Shown here one piece after another: positions 16,042 to 24,225 of a DNA stretch of 36,702 nucleotides. Under the pieces are notes generated by a model that saw only the letters and a list, made by a program, of their open reading frames with translations, was not told where the DNA came from and made no database searches. Position numbers and translations under genes: made by a program. Each line of letters starts with the position of its first letter. Positions within the stretch are counted from its first letter, which is position 1. The stretch lies in assembly GCA_016931085.1 (NCBI GenBank), contig JAFGFO010000302.1, positions 1 through 36,702 on the forward strand, given 5' to 3'. Origin of the DNA: Thermoflexales bacterium. Lineage in GTDB: Bacteria; Chloroflexota; Anaerolineae; Fen-1058.

Positions 16042-16620
16042 ATTAGCGCAAAAGGGCATCGAGTCAACGAGGCCATCCGAGTCAAGCAAGTGCGGCTGAT
16101 CGGGGCGGACGGGGCACATCTCGGCCTGGTTCCGGTCCAAGAGGCAATACGCGCTGCCTACGAGAGAGAACTGGATCTGGTTGAGGTATCGCCATCGGCC
16201 GATCCGCCAGTCTGCCGCATTATGGACTATGGCAAGTTTCTGTACGAGCAGGCCAAAAAAGAGCGCGAGGCCAAAAAAGCTCAAAAGCAGATCGAGGTCA
16301 AAGAAGTCCGCTTGCGCCCCAAGACCGACGGGCACCACGTGGGGTTCAAGGTGCGCGATGCGGAGCGCTGGCTGCAACAAGGGATGAAGGTCAAGGTGCG
16401 GGTACGCTTTCGAGGCCGAGAGATCACTTACCCGGAGTTGGCGCGCGACCAACTGCTCGAAATTGCCCAGGAGTTGTCCGAGGTGGCCATCGTCGAACAG
16501 CAGCCCAATATGGAGGGCCGCACGATGCTGATGGTGTTAGCACCTGTGCCCAAGAAGAAATCTAGTTCGAAGAAGGAAACAAGCAATGCCGAAAATCAAG
16601 ACTCACAAAGCAACGTCTAA
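16042..16620 (+). CDS. infC: Translation initiation factor IF-3, AUU start
   Basis: I start this gene at ATT 16042, giving 192 residues. Only this start includes the conserved IF-3 N-terminus (Arg-Val-Asn-Glu-Ala-Ile-Arg-Val-x-x-Val-Arg-Leu-Ile-Gly). The next usable start, GTG 16090, would cut into the N-domain. A purine-rich ribosome site, GGGAGAGGGAG, ends two bases before it. AUU as infC start is a well known autoregulatory device: IF-3 itself rejects it, so synthesis falls when IF-3 is abundant. The linker is Lys/Glu-rich (Lys-Lys-Glu-Arg-Glu-Ala-Lys-Lys) and the C-domain ends in Asn-Met-Glu-Gly-Arg-x-Met. A Lys/Ser/Asn/Gln-rich tail overlaps rpmI by 35 bases. Confidence 0.95.
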   Translation: MSAKGHRVNEAIRVKQVRLIGADGAHLGLVPVQEAIRAAYERELDLVEVSPSADPPVCRIMDYGKFLYEQAKKEREAKKAQKQIEVKEVRLRPKTDGHHVGFKVRDAERWLQQGMKVKVRVRFRGREITYPELARDQLLEIAQELSEVAIVEQQPNMEGRTMLMVLAPVPKKKSSSKKETSNAENQDSQSNV

Positions 16621-16795
16621 ACGCTTTCGCCTGACTGGACGTGGCAAGCTCATGCGCACCAAGCAGGGCAAAAGCCACCTGCGCCGCCAAAAATCCCGGC
16701 GAGTAAAGACCATGTTTTCTGACATGCACGAGGTCACAGCGCAGGGGACTATCAAGCGCGTCCAAAAGCTGGCGCCCTACCTGAGCGCAAAGTAG
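16586..16795 (+). CDS. rpmI: Ribosomal protein bL35
   Basis: A 69-residue, highly basic protein that begins Met-Pro-Lys-Ile-Lys-Thr-His-Lys and contains Arg-Phe-Arg-Leu-Thr-Gly-Arg-Gly-Lys and Arg-Arg-Gln-Lys-Ser, as expected of bL35 of the large ribosomal subunit. Its start lies 35 bases inside the 3' end of infC, with AAGAAGGAAA upstream as ribosome site, so translation is likely coupled. infC-rpmI-rplT is a classic conserved order. Confidence 0.97.
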   Translation: MPKIKTHKATSKRFRLTGRGKLMRTKQGKSHLRRQKSRRVKTMFSDMHEVTAQGTIKRVQKLAPYLSAK

Positions 16796-16817
16796 GGCTA
16801 ACCCCCTGTGGTTAGCC
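16796..16817 (+). repeat. Hairpin between rpmI and rplT
   Basis: GGCTAACC-CCCTGT-GGTTAGCC starts directly after the rpmI stop and forms a perfect 8-bp stem with a 6-base loop. Its loop is identical to that of the hairpin at 12809-12830 and the stem differs by compensating changes. It is therefore most likely a dispersed repeat, though by position it could affect L35/L20 stoichiometry. Confidence 0.65.
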
Positions 16818-16839
16818 ATATCATTGAGAGAGGATAGAT

Positions 16840-17190
16840 ATGCCACGAACTAAAGGCGGAACTTCCATCCGCCGTCGACACAACAAGGTTCTCAAGCTGA
16901 CAAAAGGGCAGCACGGCTCGCGCCGCCGCCTGTGGCGAAAGGGGCATGAGGCCATGCTCCATTCGTTGTACTATGCTTATCGTGACCGCCGCCAGCGCAA
17001 AGGCGACTTTCGCCGGCTGTGGATCGCGCGCATCAATGCCGCCGCTCGCCTGAACGGGCTCTCGTACAGTTGCTTTATGGCTGGCTTGAACAAGGCCGGT
17101 GTCAGCCTCGACCGCAAGGTGTTGGCCGACATGGCCGTAAACGACAGCACGACGTTCGCAAAATTGGCCGAGCTAGCCAAGCAAGCGTGA
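16840..17190 (+). CDS. rplT: Ribosomal protein bL20
   Basis: A 116-residue basic protein with the bL20 pattern: [19 protein letters not shown]-x-Arg-Lys-x-x-Phe-Arg-Arg-Leu-Trp-Ile-x-Arg-Ile-Asn-Ala-Ala, and Asn-Arg/Asp-Arg-Lys-x-Leu-Ala-Asp-Met-Ala near the end. bL20 binds 23S rRNA early in 50S assembly and represses its own operon in several bacteria. GAGAGGATAG precedes the ATG. The TGA stop overlaps the GTG of the next gene (GTGA). Confidence 0.97.
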   Translation: MPRTKGGTSIRRRHNKVLKLTKGQHGSRRRLWRKGHEAMLHSLYYAYRDRRQRKGDFRRLWIARINAAARLNGLSYSCFMAGLNKAGVSLDRKVLADMAVNDSTTFAKLAELAKQA

Positions 17191-17969
17191 TAACCAGCAC
17201 GACTAACGAACGAGTCAAGCTCGTCCGCGCCCTTTCTCAGCGCAAGACCCGCAAGCGAGAAGGGCGCTTTGTTATTGAAGGGGTGCGCCTGGCCGAAGAG
17301 GCTTACCAGGCTCGCATGCACCCCGATTTTGTGTTTTACACGGACGACCTGAGCCCACGCGGGCGCAGGCTGGTCGAGCGCTGGCACGGCAGCGGCGTGG
17401 CCTGCCTGGAGGTGACGCCGGGCATCATGAGGACCTGCGCCGAAACCGACACGCCCCAGGGATTGCTGGTGGTGCTGCCGTTTGCCGAGATCCCACTCCC
17501 GCGTTGCCCTGAACTGTGCATCATCGTCGATCGCATGCAAGACCCGGGTAACCTGGGCAGCCTGCTGCGCACGAGCGCAGCCGCCGGTGCGGACGCAGCG
17601 CTGCTGGCTCCAGACACGGTCGACGCCTACAACCCCAAAGTGGTCCGCGCCGGAATGGGTGCCCACTTTCGCTTCGCCATCCGCTCCATGACCTGGCAAG
17701 CGATCGAGGAGCGCCTGGCCGGCGGGGTGCAGGTATGGCTGGCCGATGCCAACGGCGAGCTGCCCTACACACAGGTGGATTGGACCGTCCCCTCGGCTTT
17801 GATCGTCGGCAGTGAAGCGGAGGGCGCCAGCCCTGATGCCCAACACTTGGCCGCCGGACGGGTCAGGATCCCCCTTCAAAACCGGGTCGAGTCCCTCAAC
17901 GCCGCAGCCGCCGCGGCGGTGATCCTCTTCAAGGCAGCCGAACAACGCGGTTTTCAGATCGAGAGATGA
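17187..17969 (+). CDS. TrmH/SpoU-family rRNA 2'-O-ribose methyltransferase
   Basis: A 260-residue SPOUT methyltransferase, starting at GTG 17187 inside the rplT stop. The N-terminal substrate-binding domain (Arg-Lys-x-[11 protein letters not shown], residues 22-35) is followed by the three SpoU motifs: [10 protein letters not shown] with Asn122, Ile-Val-Gly-Ser-Glu-Ala-Glu-Gly at 205-212, and Ile-Pro-Leu-x-x-x-Val-Glu-Ser-Leu-Asn-Ala-Ala at 228-240. These form the trefoil-knot S-adenosylmethionine site. The location behind rplT is common for this family (YsgA/RlmB-like) and fits modification of 23S rRNA; the exact nucleotide is not predictable. Frame upstream of 17187 lies inside rplT and was discarded. 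Confidence 0.92.
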   Translation: MITSTTNERVKLVRALSQRKTRKREGRFVIEGVRLAEEAYQARMHPDFVFYTDDLSPRGRRLVERWHGSGVACLEVTPGIMRTCAETDTPQGLLVVLPFAEIPLPRCPELCIIVDRMQDPGNLGSLLRTSAAAGADAALLAPDTVDAYNPKVVRAGMGAHFRFAIRSMTWQAIEERLAGGVQVWLADANGELPYTQVDWTVPSALIVGSEAEGASPDAQHLAAGRVRIPLQNRVESLNAAAAAAVILFKAAEQRGFQIER

Positions 17970-17999
17970 AGGGCTATCGGAATAGATGAAGGGCTATCG
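17964..17999 (+). repeat. Tandem duplication of a stop/start junction
   Basis: The 16-mer AGATGAAGGGCTATCG occurs at 17964-17979 and again at 17984-17999, a 20-base period. The first copy contains the methyltransferase TGA stop plus an ATG that runs into a stop after seven codons. The second copy carries the ATG used by the next gene. Confidence 0.8.
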
Positions 18000-20622
18000 C
18001 AGTAGCCTGTTTTTTCAACGCCTGGACTGGGCCGCGATCGCACTGGGCCTGGCCGTCCTGGCGATTAACCTGCGCACTTTGGCCCCCTCTCTGCTTTGGT
18101 CAGACGAAGGCGAGTTCCAGTTTCAAATTGCCGTCCTGGGTGTCCCGCACCAGACCGGTTACCCACTGTACGTCTTGCTGGGCAAATTGTGGACATGGCT
18201 TGTGCCTGTTGGGACTATCGCCTATCGCGTCAACCTGTTATCAGCCGTTTTTGGCGCGGCGACAGCCATCCTGGTCTACATGGCCATCAAGCGCGTGACC
18301 GGCCAGCGAGCGGCAGCCCTGGTGGGGGCCGCCACGTTGGCCGTTTCGGCGGCCTTTTGGCAGCAATCATCCATCGCTGGCGTGCGCACTTTTCATACCG
18401 CTTTTGTCGCGCTGATCACGCTGCTTTCTATAGGCACGCTGCAAGGCTGGGCATCGCTTGAAGCGCTGGCTTTAGCCGTGGGCCTGAGCTTTGCCCATCA
18501 TCGCATGACGCTGCTCTTGTTGCCCGGCCTGGCCTGGGTGACTGGACAATTCTTGCTCGCCCAGGCTGGCCAGCCGGCGCGCCTGGCCCTGGCTGGGCGA
18601 CTGGCAAGGGCCTCGATCCTCGTCCTGCTCCCCCAGTTCTTTTACCTCTACGTGTGGCTGGGCCAAGAGTGGGCTTCGCTCGAGCACTTTTTGCAATTTA
18701 CGCTGGCAACCAACGAGCTGCCCATCGTGCTGGCCAAGTCACACGCCGAGCTCACAAAACAGTTCGTGACCCAGGTGTTCCCCTCGCTGTGGCGAGCCTT
18801 CACGCCGCCCGGTTTGCTGATCGCGCTGCTTGGCCTGGCAGCCCTAGCGCTGCCGGCTCGCGAGGAGAAAGGCTGGCGTCACTCTCTCGGCCTATACCTG
18901 GCCGTCGGGATCGTGATCAACGTCGTCTTTGCAGGCATTCACTTTACCGAAGATCCTGACAAGTACTTGACCCATGGCTTGACCTTGCTGGCTGTGGCGC
19001 TGGGGGTAGGGGTGGCCGAGCTTTCCACCCGGCTGGCGCGCGGCCGGCGCCAAGTGGCTTGGAGCTTGGCCGCTTTGGGCATGCTGTTGCCCCTTGTATC
19101 AGGTGTTTTGAGCTTTCGGACCGCCGACCAGAGTCACCTGGTTTGGATTGACGCGTTCACGCTCGATCGAATGACGCAAATCGAGTCGGGCAGCCTGGTG
19201 GTGGCCGACTGGTCCAATGCCTGGCCCATGCGCTATCTCCAGAGTGTGAACGGCCACCGCCGCGATTTGACCGTGTGGACCACAAACGATACCACGCGGC
19301 AGCAGGCTGAAGCGGTGCTGCTATCCGGCGGGCCTGTTTACATCGCCAGGCCGGCCGAGTTTCAAGCCTGGAAGAGCAAATACACGCTGGTCAAGTCGCC
19401 GGGGGGCCTGACACGTGTCTTGCCCCGCCCGCCCGACTGGGGTCCCACTCGAGCGCTGCACGAAGCGTTTGGCGAGAATCTCGTTCTGACCGGCATCGCT
19501 ACGTGGCCGGCTCGCCTGACGAGCAATCAACTGGTATTGACGCGACTGTACTGGCAGAGCTTGTCATGGCCCGAGGCGACTATGGCCTTGAGTGTGCGCT
19601 TGATCGGTGCCGACGGTCATGTGTGGGGTCAAAAAGACGCGGACGTCGAGCTGGCCGAGTTCAGCGAGACCGCTTTCTTTCTGGGGCCAACTGTGCCAGT
19701 CGGAGACTATCACTGGCAGATCGTGGTGGACGATCCACTTGACAAACAAACGCTGGGCCTCCTCGACCTGCCAGCCTTCCGGATCGAGCGTCCGGCGCTT
19801 CCTCCCGCTCCCGACAGCGTCGTCGTCACTGTGAGGCCGGCCAGGCCGCTGCAGGTCGGTGGGTGGAGCTTGTTGGGCACCAATCCGAGCGCGGCTGAGA
19901 TCAGACCAGGCGCGCCACTGCTCGTGCCATTATTTTGGCACAAGGTCAACTCGGAAGTACCCGATGCCAGCCTGCGCGTCCAGATGCTTGACCGCAAGGG
20001 TAGCGTGGCAGCGGAAACCAAAGTGCCTTGGCCCAACGCGGCAGAAACCGGCGATCTGGTTGAGCTGCGCGCCGTGATCCAGCCACCGCGCGATTTGGCC
20101 GATGGCGACTATACACTTCGGGTTGTCTTGGCGGACGATTGGACGTCGGCCAGCATCGGCAATCTGCGGGTACAGGGTCGCCGGCACGTCTATCGCTTGC
20201 CGGCGGGAATCGAGACACGCTCTGTCCGCTTGGGCGAGCGGATTCAACTGGCAGGTTATACGCTGGCTTCCCCCAAAGTCTCGCCGGGAGAGAGCGTGCA
20301 GTTGACCCTTTATTGGCTGGCCGTAGAGAAAGGAACCAAAAATTACAAGGTCTTTGTACACCTCGTGGGCGAGCACGGGCAGCTCATGAGCCAGCAAGAT
20401 GGTATCCCAGTTCGTTGGTCGGTCCCCACAGATACGTGGCTGAAAGGCGAGATCATTGCCGACTCCTACGAGCTAGGGATCCCGTCTGACGCCGCCCTGG
20501 GCACGTATAGGCTGCTGGCCGGCATGTACGACCCGGATAACGGGGAGCGATTGCCGGCCATCGAAAACGGCCAGCCGCTGCCGAACGATGTGATCGCACT
20601 GGCTGGCTTGGAGATCGAATGA
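17986..20622 (+). CDS. DUF2723/TMEM260-like membrane O-glycosyltransferase with beta-sandwich tail
   Basis: An 878-residue protein. Residues 1-380 hold about ten membrane segments and the DUF2723 signature Trp-Ser-Asp-Glu-Gly-Glu-Phe-Gln (38-45) followed by Pro-His-Gln-Thr-Gly-Tyr-Pro-Leu-Tyr-Val-Leu-Leu-Gly. This is the GT117/TMEM260 family of protein O-mannosyltransferases, whose acidic pair after the first helix is catalytic. Residues about 490-878 are extracytoplasmic and look like three beta-sandwich repeats. The last (about 735-875) has Val-Phe-Val-His-Leu, Pro-x-x-x-Trp-x-x-Gly-Glu and Gly-Thr-Tyr-Arg-Leu-Leu-Ala-Gly-Met-Tyr-Asp, also seen in the next gene. It likely modifies secreted or cell-surface acceptors. 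ATG 17986 lies in the second copy of a tandem duplication. Confidence 0.8.
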   Translation: MKGYRSSLFFQRLDWAAIALGLAVLAINLRTLAPSLLWSDEGEFQFQIAVLGVPHQTGYPLYVLLGKLWTWLVPVGTIAYRVNLLSAVFGAATAILVYMAIKRVTGQRAAALVGAATLAVSAAFWQQSSIAGVRTFHTAFVALITLLSIGTLQGWASLEALALAVGLSFAHHRMTLLLLPGLAWVTGQFLLAQAGQPARLALAGRLARASILVLLPQFFYLYVWLGQEWASLEHFLQFTLATNELPIVLAKSHAELTKQFVTQVFPSLWRAFTPPGLLIALLGLAALALPAREEKGWRHSLGLYLAVGIVINVVFAGIHFTEDPDKYLTHGLTLLAVALGVGVAELSTRLARGRRQVAWSLAALGMLLPLVSGVLSFRTADQSHLVWIDAFTLDRMTQIESGSLVVADWSNAWPMRYLQSVNGHRRDLTVWTTNDTTRQQAEAVLLSGGPVYIARPAEFQAWKSKYTLVKSPGGLTRVLPRPPDWGPTRALHEAFGENLVLTGIATWPARLTSNQLVLTRLYWQSLSWPEATMALSVRLIGADGHVWGQKDADVELAEFSETAFFLGPTVPVGDYHWQIVVDDPLDKQTLGLLDLPAFRIERPALPPAPDSVVVTVRPARPLQVGGWSLLGTNPSAAEIRPGAPLLVPLFWHKVNSEVPDASLRVQMLDRKGSVAAETKVPWPNAAETGDLVELRAVIQPPRDLADGDYTLRVVLADDWTSASIGNLRVQGRRHVYRLPAGIETRSVRLGERIQLAGYTLASPKVSPGESVQLTLYWLAVEKGTKNYKVFVHLVGEHGQLMSQQDGIPVRWSVPTDTWLKGEIIADSYELGIPSDAALGTYRLLAGMYDPDNGERLPAIENGQPLPNDVIALAGLEIE

Positions 20623-20638
20623 GGAGAGCGAAATAACC

Positions 20639-22726
20639 GTGACACGCCTTGCCAAGTCGGTACTCAAACTGGGGTGGTCGCTTTTCCCAATCGCGGTGAT
20701 CGTAGCGTTCATCGTGGTCGAGTTGCAGCGCACGGCCTTGATGACGACGATCAGTAACCTGGACTATTTTCCCCTGCTCAGCCGGGCCGTGCGCTTGAGC
20801 TTTGCTTCGCTGGATGGTTGGGTACACCAGGTCCACCCGGTGGGTTATCCCTGGCTGATCAGGCTGGGTCTCGAGCTGGGCTGGGATGCCGAGCGAGTCG
20901 GCCAGGCTTTATCGATTGCCGGCGGCGTTCTGGGATTGTGCGGGACCTACTTGCTAGCGTTGAGCGTGTTCAAAGACAAGCGCCTGGCGGCTGTGGCCCT
21001 GGCTTATGTGGCCACCACAAATCTCTACCTGTATTTTGCCAGCGTAGAAGGCAACGATATGCCAGCGGCCGGGCTGCACCTGTTGTCGCTGGGCATCCTG
21101 GCGGCGTCAACCCTCAAACGACCCAGTCATCAGTTGGGCTTGGCCTTCCTGGCCGGCTTGACGGCCGGCCTGGCCTACCTGGTGCGCTACACCGGCATGG
21201 TCACCGCCCTGGCCGGCGGGACGTGGCTGGCTGCGTTGGCCTTGTACACCTGGCCGCCTGTGCGGCGGCTGGCGCAGACTGTGCAAGCGCGCTTGTGGGG
21301 CAAGCCTGCCCCCCAGTTGGTGGATTCAGAAAGTCGTTCGACGGCGTGGAAAGCGCTCGGGTTATACGCCCTGGCTTTTCTGCTGGCCACGACCTTGCAG
21401 TGGATCCCTAGCTTTTTGGCGACAGGCAATCCCTTTTACACCGACCAGGGTCAAAATGTTTGGTTCCACGTCTTTGACAAGACGGATTTCATCCGGGAAT
21501 TCAACCAGGCGCCGGCCGGCATCACGCTCGTCCAGGTTTTCGCGTTGGATCCCCACCGCTTCGTCTCACACTGGTGGAATGCCTTTCAGGACTTTTGGGT
21601 TGATCCCAAGCTGACCTTGCTCGACGCGCCGCTCAAGTTGTTGGGGCAAGCCGGCCTGGTCTTTTTGCTCCTGGCGGGCGGGCCAGTGTCTGCCAGGCGG
21701 CGGTGGCTGGTGGGCTTGTTCGTCCTGGCTCACCTGGCCTCGCTGTCGTTGATGAGACTCGACCGGCGTTTTCTGATCGCCATGATCCCGCTGCTGACGA
21801 TCGGCGCTCTCTACTTGCTGGTGCCGCTCATCCCGCCAGGCTGGAAAATCCGCCGCGTCAGTCTGCCGCTCAATGGCCTGCTGCTGCTGCTGGGCCTGGC
21901 CTGGGCGGCGCAGGAGCCCTTTCATTTCGTAGAGGGCCGGCCAGGGCCTGATCAAGTCGTTATCCAGGTCAGCAATGTCCTGCACGCGGCCGGCATGGGG
22001 GCGGCCGAGCAAGTGTTGACCACACAGCTCCGCTTGCAAGACGCAAGCGCCCCCGCCCGCGACCGCTTCGTCGAAGCCCACGCGGCGGCCCCCGATCGCG
22101 CCTCGGTGGCCGAGCTGGCGCAAGCGATGCAAACGCAGGGGAAGCCGTTTCTTGTCTACGATCGAGAGACCGGCCCGATCGTCTACCCGGCGCTGCCGGA
22201 ACTCCTATCGCCCGGGACACGCCCGTCCGGGCTGGCGCCGATCTATTTCCCCCAAGATAAAAGCTTGGTAGTCTACAGGCTTCAAGAGGCGGCCACGGCT
22301 TGCTCCCAGTTGGAGGCCCGCTTTGAAAATGGGGTCGTGCTGCGCTGCTACGAGGCCTATCTCAGCCAGGACGCCCCGCCTGCTTCCAGTAGGCGAGTGG
22401 GAGTTTATTTGCACTGGCAAGCGGAATCTCGCCTGTCTGCTTCGCTCAAAGTGTTTGTTCACCTGCTCGGCGTTGGTGGTGTGCCCATCGCCCAGGATGA
22501 CAGCTTGCCGGTCTTGTGGACCTATCCGACGAACGCCTGGCAGCCCGGCGAGGTGGTGGTCGACTTTCACCAGTTCCCGCTGACTGCCGGCGTGCCGGCC
22601 GGCGAGTATATCCTCCAGGCCGGGCTGTACGACGAGGCCACCGGCGTTCGCGTCAACCAGGTGGATGCTGCGGGGAATGCCCTGGACGACAAGGCCGTGC
22701 TCACCACCCTCGTCCTGCCTGAGTGA
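20639..22726 (+). CDS. GT39-like membrane protein with shared C-terminal beta-sandwich
   Basis: A 695-residue protein from GTG 20639, with GAGGAG 13 bases upstream. About ten to eleven membrane segments fill residues 10-430. The Asn-Leu-Asp-Tyr-Phe-Pro-Leu-Leu-Ser region after helix 1 and His-Pro-Val-Gly-Tyr-Pro-Trp-Leu-Ile at about residue 62 resemble GT-C enzymes of the GT39 group, but the acidic pair is less clear than in its neighbour. Residues about 545-690 match the end of the preceding protein: Leu-Lys-Val-Phe-Val-His-Leu, Pro-x-x-Ala-Trp-x-Pro-Gly-Glu-Val, Gly-Glu-Tyr-Ile-Leu-Gln-Ala-Gly-Leu-Tyr-Asp. The genes are 16 bases apart, so they form one transcription unit and probably work in one surface-glycan pathway. 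Confidence 0.7.
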   Translation: MTRLAKSVLKLGWSLFPIAVIVAFIVVELQRTALMTTISNLDYFPLLSRAVRLSFASLDGWVHQVHPVGYPWLIRLGLELGWDAERVGQALSIAGGVLGLCGTYLLALSVFKDKRLAAVALAYVATTNLYLYFASVEGNDMPAAGLHLLSLGILAASTLKRPSHQLGLAFLAGLTAGLAYLVRYTGMVTALAGGTWLAALALYTWPPVRRLAQTVQARLWGKPAPQLVDSESRSTAWKALGLYALAFLLATTLQWIPSFLATGNPFYTDQGQNVWFHVFDKTDFIREFNQAPAGITLVQVFALDPHRFVSHWWNAFQDFWVDPKLTLLDAPLKLLGQAGLVFLLLAGGPVSARRRWLVGLFVLAHLASLSLMRLDRRFLIAMIPLLTIGALYLLVPLIPPGWKIRRVSLPLNGLLLLLGLAWAAQEPFHFVEGRPGPDQVVIQVSNVLHAAGMGAAEQVLTTQLRLQDASAPARDRFVEAHAAAPDRASVAELAQAMQTQGKPFLVYDRETGPIVYPALPELLSPGTRPSGLAPIYFPQDKSLVVYRLQEAATACSQLEARFENGVVLRCYEAYLSQDAPPASSRRVGVYLHWQAESRLSASLKVFVHLLGVGGVPIAQDDSLPVLWTYPTNAWQPGEVVVDFHQFPLTAGVPAGEYILQAGLYDEATGVRVNQVDAAGNALDDKAVLTTLVLPE

Positions 22727-22793
22727 CCGGCAGCTTGCCAAGCGGGTGCCAGTCACCTTTGAGATGTCAGCCTGCTTCGGTCGCGCAGCGACC
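22723..22793. terminator. Hairpin pair between convergent genes
   Basis: A nested hairpin spans 22723-22756 (GTGAC with GTCAC at the ends, GCTTG-C-CAAGC within) and includes the stop codon of the glycosyltransferase gene. A second, perfect hairpin GGTCGC-GCA-GCGACC lies at 22779-22793. Neither has a T-tract. By location they would serve both converging transcripts, or they are dispersed palindromes. Confidence 0.35.
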
Positions 22794-22797
22794 TGCC

Positions 22798-24039
22798 CTA
22801 ACTCTTGGTCGCCAACTGCTTGATGGGCAGCTTGACCGTGAACGTGCTGCCCTGGCCCGGCTTGCTCACGACCTCGATCTTGCCCTTGTGCTGCTCGATG
22901 ACGGCCTGAGCCAGGGGTAGCCCCAGGCCAATGCCCCCCACCATGTGCGAGCCGGCTGTGTCCGTGTGGTGAAAGCTGAAGATGTGTGGCAGGATATCGG
23001 ACGCGATTCCTACCCCAGAGTCGCAGATAGCCACATCGACCGTGCCGCCGTTGGTATGCGCTTGGATGACGATCTCGCCGCCGCCCGGCGTGAATTTGAT
23101 GGCGTTATCCAGGATGGCACCCAGGGCGTGCTGGAGTCCCTTGGGATCAGCTTGAATTGAGGGCAAATTGGCGGCCAGCTCGGTGCGCACCGCCAGGCTG
23201 GCCGGCAATCTGTCTGACGAGCGCAGCCCGTTCACCAGGCTCTCGATCACCTCGCCGAGGGAAACGGTGCGAAACTTGGGGTCGACCAGGCCGACTTCTT
23301 GCAGCAGTAAGATGTTATTGACCAGGCGCATCATGGTATCCAGGTTAGTCGTGATCGTCCCGACGACCTGGGTCAGGGCCGGCCCGCTCAGCGCGCCGCT
23401 GCGCAGCAGGCTCAGGTAGCCCTTGACCACCGTCAGCGGCGTGCGCAGTTCGTGGGCCACCACCGTCAAGAACTCGCTGCGGCGCTCGATGGCTTCTTTG
23501 AGCCGCTGGTAAGCCCGGTCCAGCTCGGTGTACTTTTGGCGCAGATCGGCAATCGTGTGCTGGTCGGACTCGCGCTGCCGGTCGGCCAGGATGCGCAAGA
23601 TGGCCAGGACGATGCTGGGGCTGCGTTGGAGCAGGTCCAAGAAGCCAGACTGTTCTATCTCGAGCACGGTGGTCTCGTCCAGCGTGACCACGTCGGCCGT
23701 GCGTGGCTGCGCTTCGAAGAGCGACAGCTCGCCGACAAATTCGCCCGGGCCGCGATAGGCCAGGGTACGGGTGGTGTCTTCTTCGAGGCGCTGGCTGACC
23801 ATGACGCGGCCTGAGGAGATCAGGTAAAAGGTATTTTCGACGCGCCCTTCGTGGCACAGGTAGGCGCCGGGCGGCAAGACGCGCTCGTGCGTTATGCTGG
23901 CCAGGCCGGCCAGGCTGGCGCTGTCCAGGCCGGCAAAGGTCCGGCGCAACAACTGGACTTGCTCCGCAGAGAAGCTCATCGGAGCTACTACAGGCGTCAT
24001 GTGGGGGGTACCCGCCGCGAGTTGGCTTGGGCTAAGCAT
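22798..24039 (-). CDS. Sensor histidine kinase with N-terminal cNMP-binding domain
   Basis: About 413 residues and no membrane segment. Residues 35-155 form a cyclic-nucleotide-binding (CAP_ED) beta-roll with Gly-Pro-Gly-Glu-Phe-Val-Gly-Glu-Leu-Ser-Leu at the phosphate-binding cassette and Pro-Arg-Thr-Ala-Asp-Val after it. A short coiled coil (160-185) leads to the H-box His196 (Val-Ala-His-Glu-Leu-Arg-Thr-Pro), then N-box Asp-Asn-Ala-Ile-Lys-Phe-Thr-Pro, G1 Asp-Ser-Gly-Val-Gly-Ile and G2 Gly-Ile-Gly-Leu-Gly-Leu-Pro. All catalytic motifs are present. I chose ATG 24039 because GAGAGGG lies five bases before it. There is no response regulator in the window. A paralogue sits directly upstream. 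Confidence 0.9.
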   Translation of the reverse strand: MLSPSQLAAGTPHMTPVVAPMSFSAEQVQLLRRTFAGLDSASLAGLASITHERVLPPGAYLCHEGRVENTFYLISSGRVMVSQRLEEDTTRTLAYRGPGEFVGELSLFEAQPRTADVVTLDETTVLEIEQSGFLDLLQRSPSIVLAILRILADRQRESDQHTIADLRQKYTELDRAYQRLKEAIERRSEFLTVVAHELRTPLTVVKGYLSLLRSGALSGPALTQVVGTITTNLDTMMRLVNNILLLQEVGLVDPKFRTVSLGEVIESLVNGLRSSDRLPASLAVRTELAANLPSIQADPKGLQHALGAILDNAIKFTPGGGEIVIQAHTNGGTVDVAICDSGVGIASDILPHIFSFHHTDTAGSHMVGGIGLGLPLAQAVIEQHKGKIEVVSKPGQGSTFTVKLPIKQLATKS

Positions 24040-24053
24040 CACACCCTCTCAGG

Positions 24054-24096
24054 ATTATAGGCAGATAGAGTTGCCGCAGATGGTACACCATCTGCG
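24054..24096 (-). promoter_or_regulatory. Palindrome and -10 element before the kinase gene
   Basis: TATAAT (minus strand, 24059-24054) lies 14 bases before ATG 24039, without a matching -35. Instead there is a perfect palindrome, CGCAGATGGT-AC-ACCATCTGCG at 24075-24096, centred about 40 bases before the presumed start point. That is where a CRP-type activator would sit. It could equally be a dispersed hairpin. Confidence 0.35.
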
Positions 24097-24169
24097 CGGT
24101 ACACCAACACCATGATTGTAGCACCTGAGAGGGCAAACAAAAGTTACAGAAAGGTTAAGATTGAGGTTA

Positions 24170-24218
24170 AGCTTGTAGCTCGTAGGCGGCTGGTATCACG
24201 CTAAAAGCGTGACCTACG
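24170..24218. repeat. Cruciform-type repeat between the two kinase genes
   Basis: A perfect hairpin TCACGCT-AAA-AGCGTGA (24196-24212) is flanked by CGTAGG (24181-24186) and its complement CCTACG (24213-24218), giving a larger interrupted palindrome just after the second kinase stop. It could end that transcript, but no T-tract follows on the minus strand. Confidence 0.5.
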
Positions 24219-24225
24219 TTCTTAG

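Noticed and set aside
15739..16452. Long N-terminal extension of the DUF3048 gene
   Set aside because: It would run antisense over infC and place a signal peptide in mid-protein. The lipoprotein signal at ATG 15738 sets the start.
17019..17186. Extension of the methyltransferase gene into rplT
   Set aside because: The stretch is the out-of-frame reading of rplT. GTG 17187 gives the usual family length.
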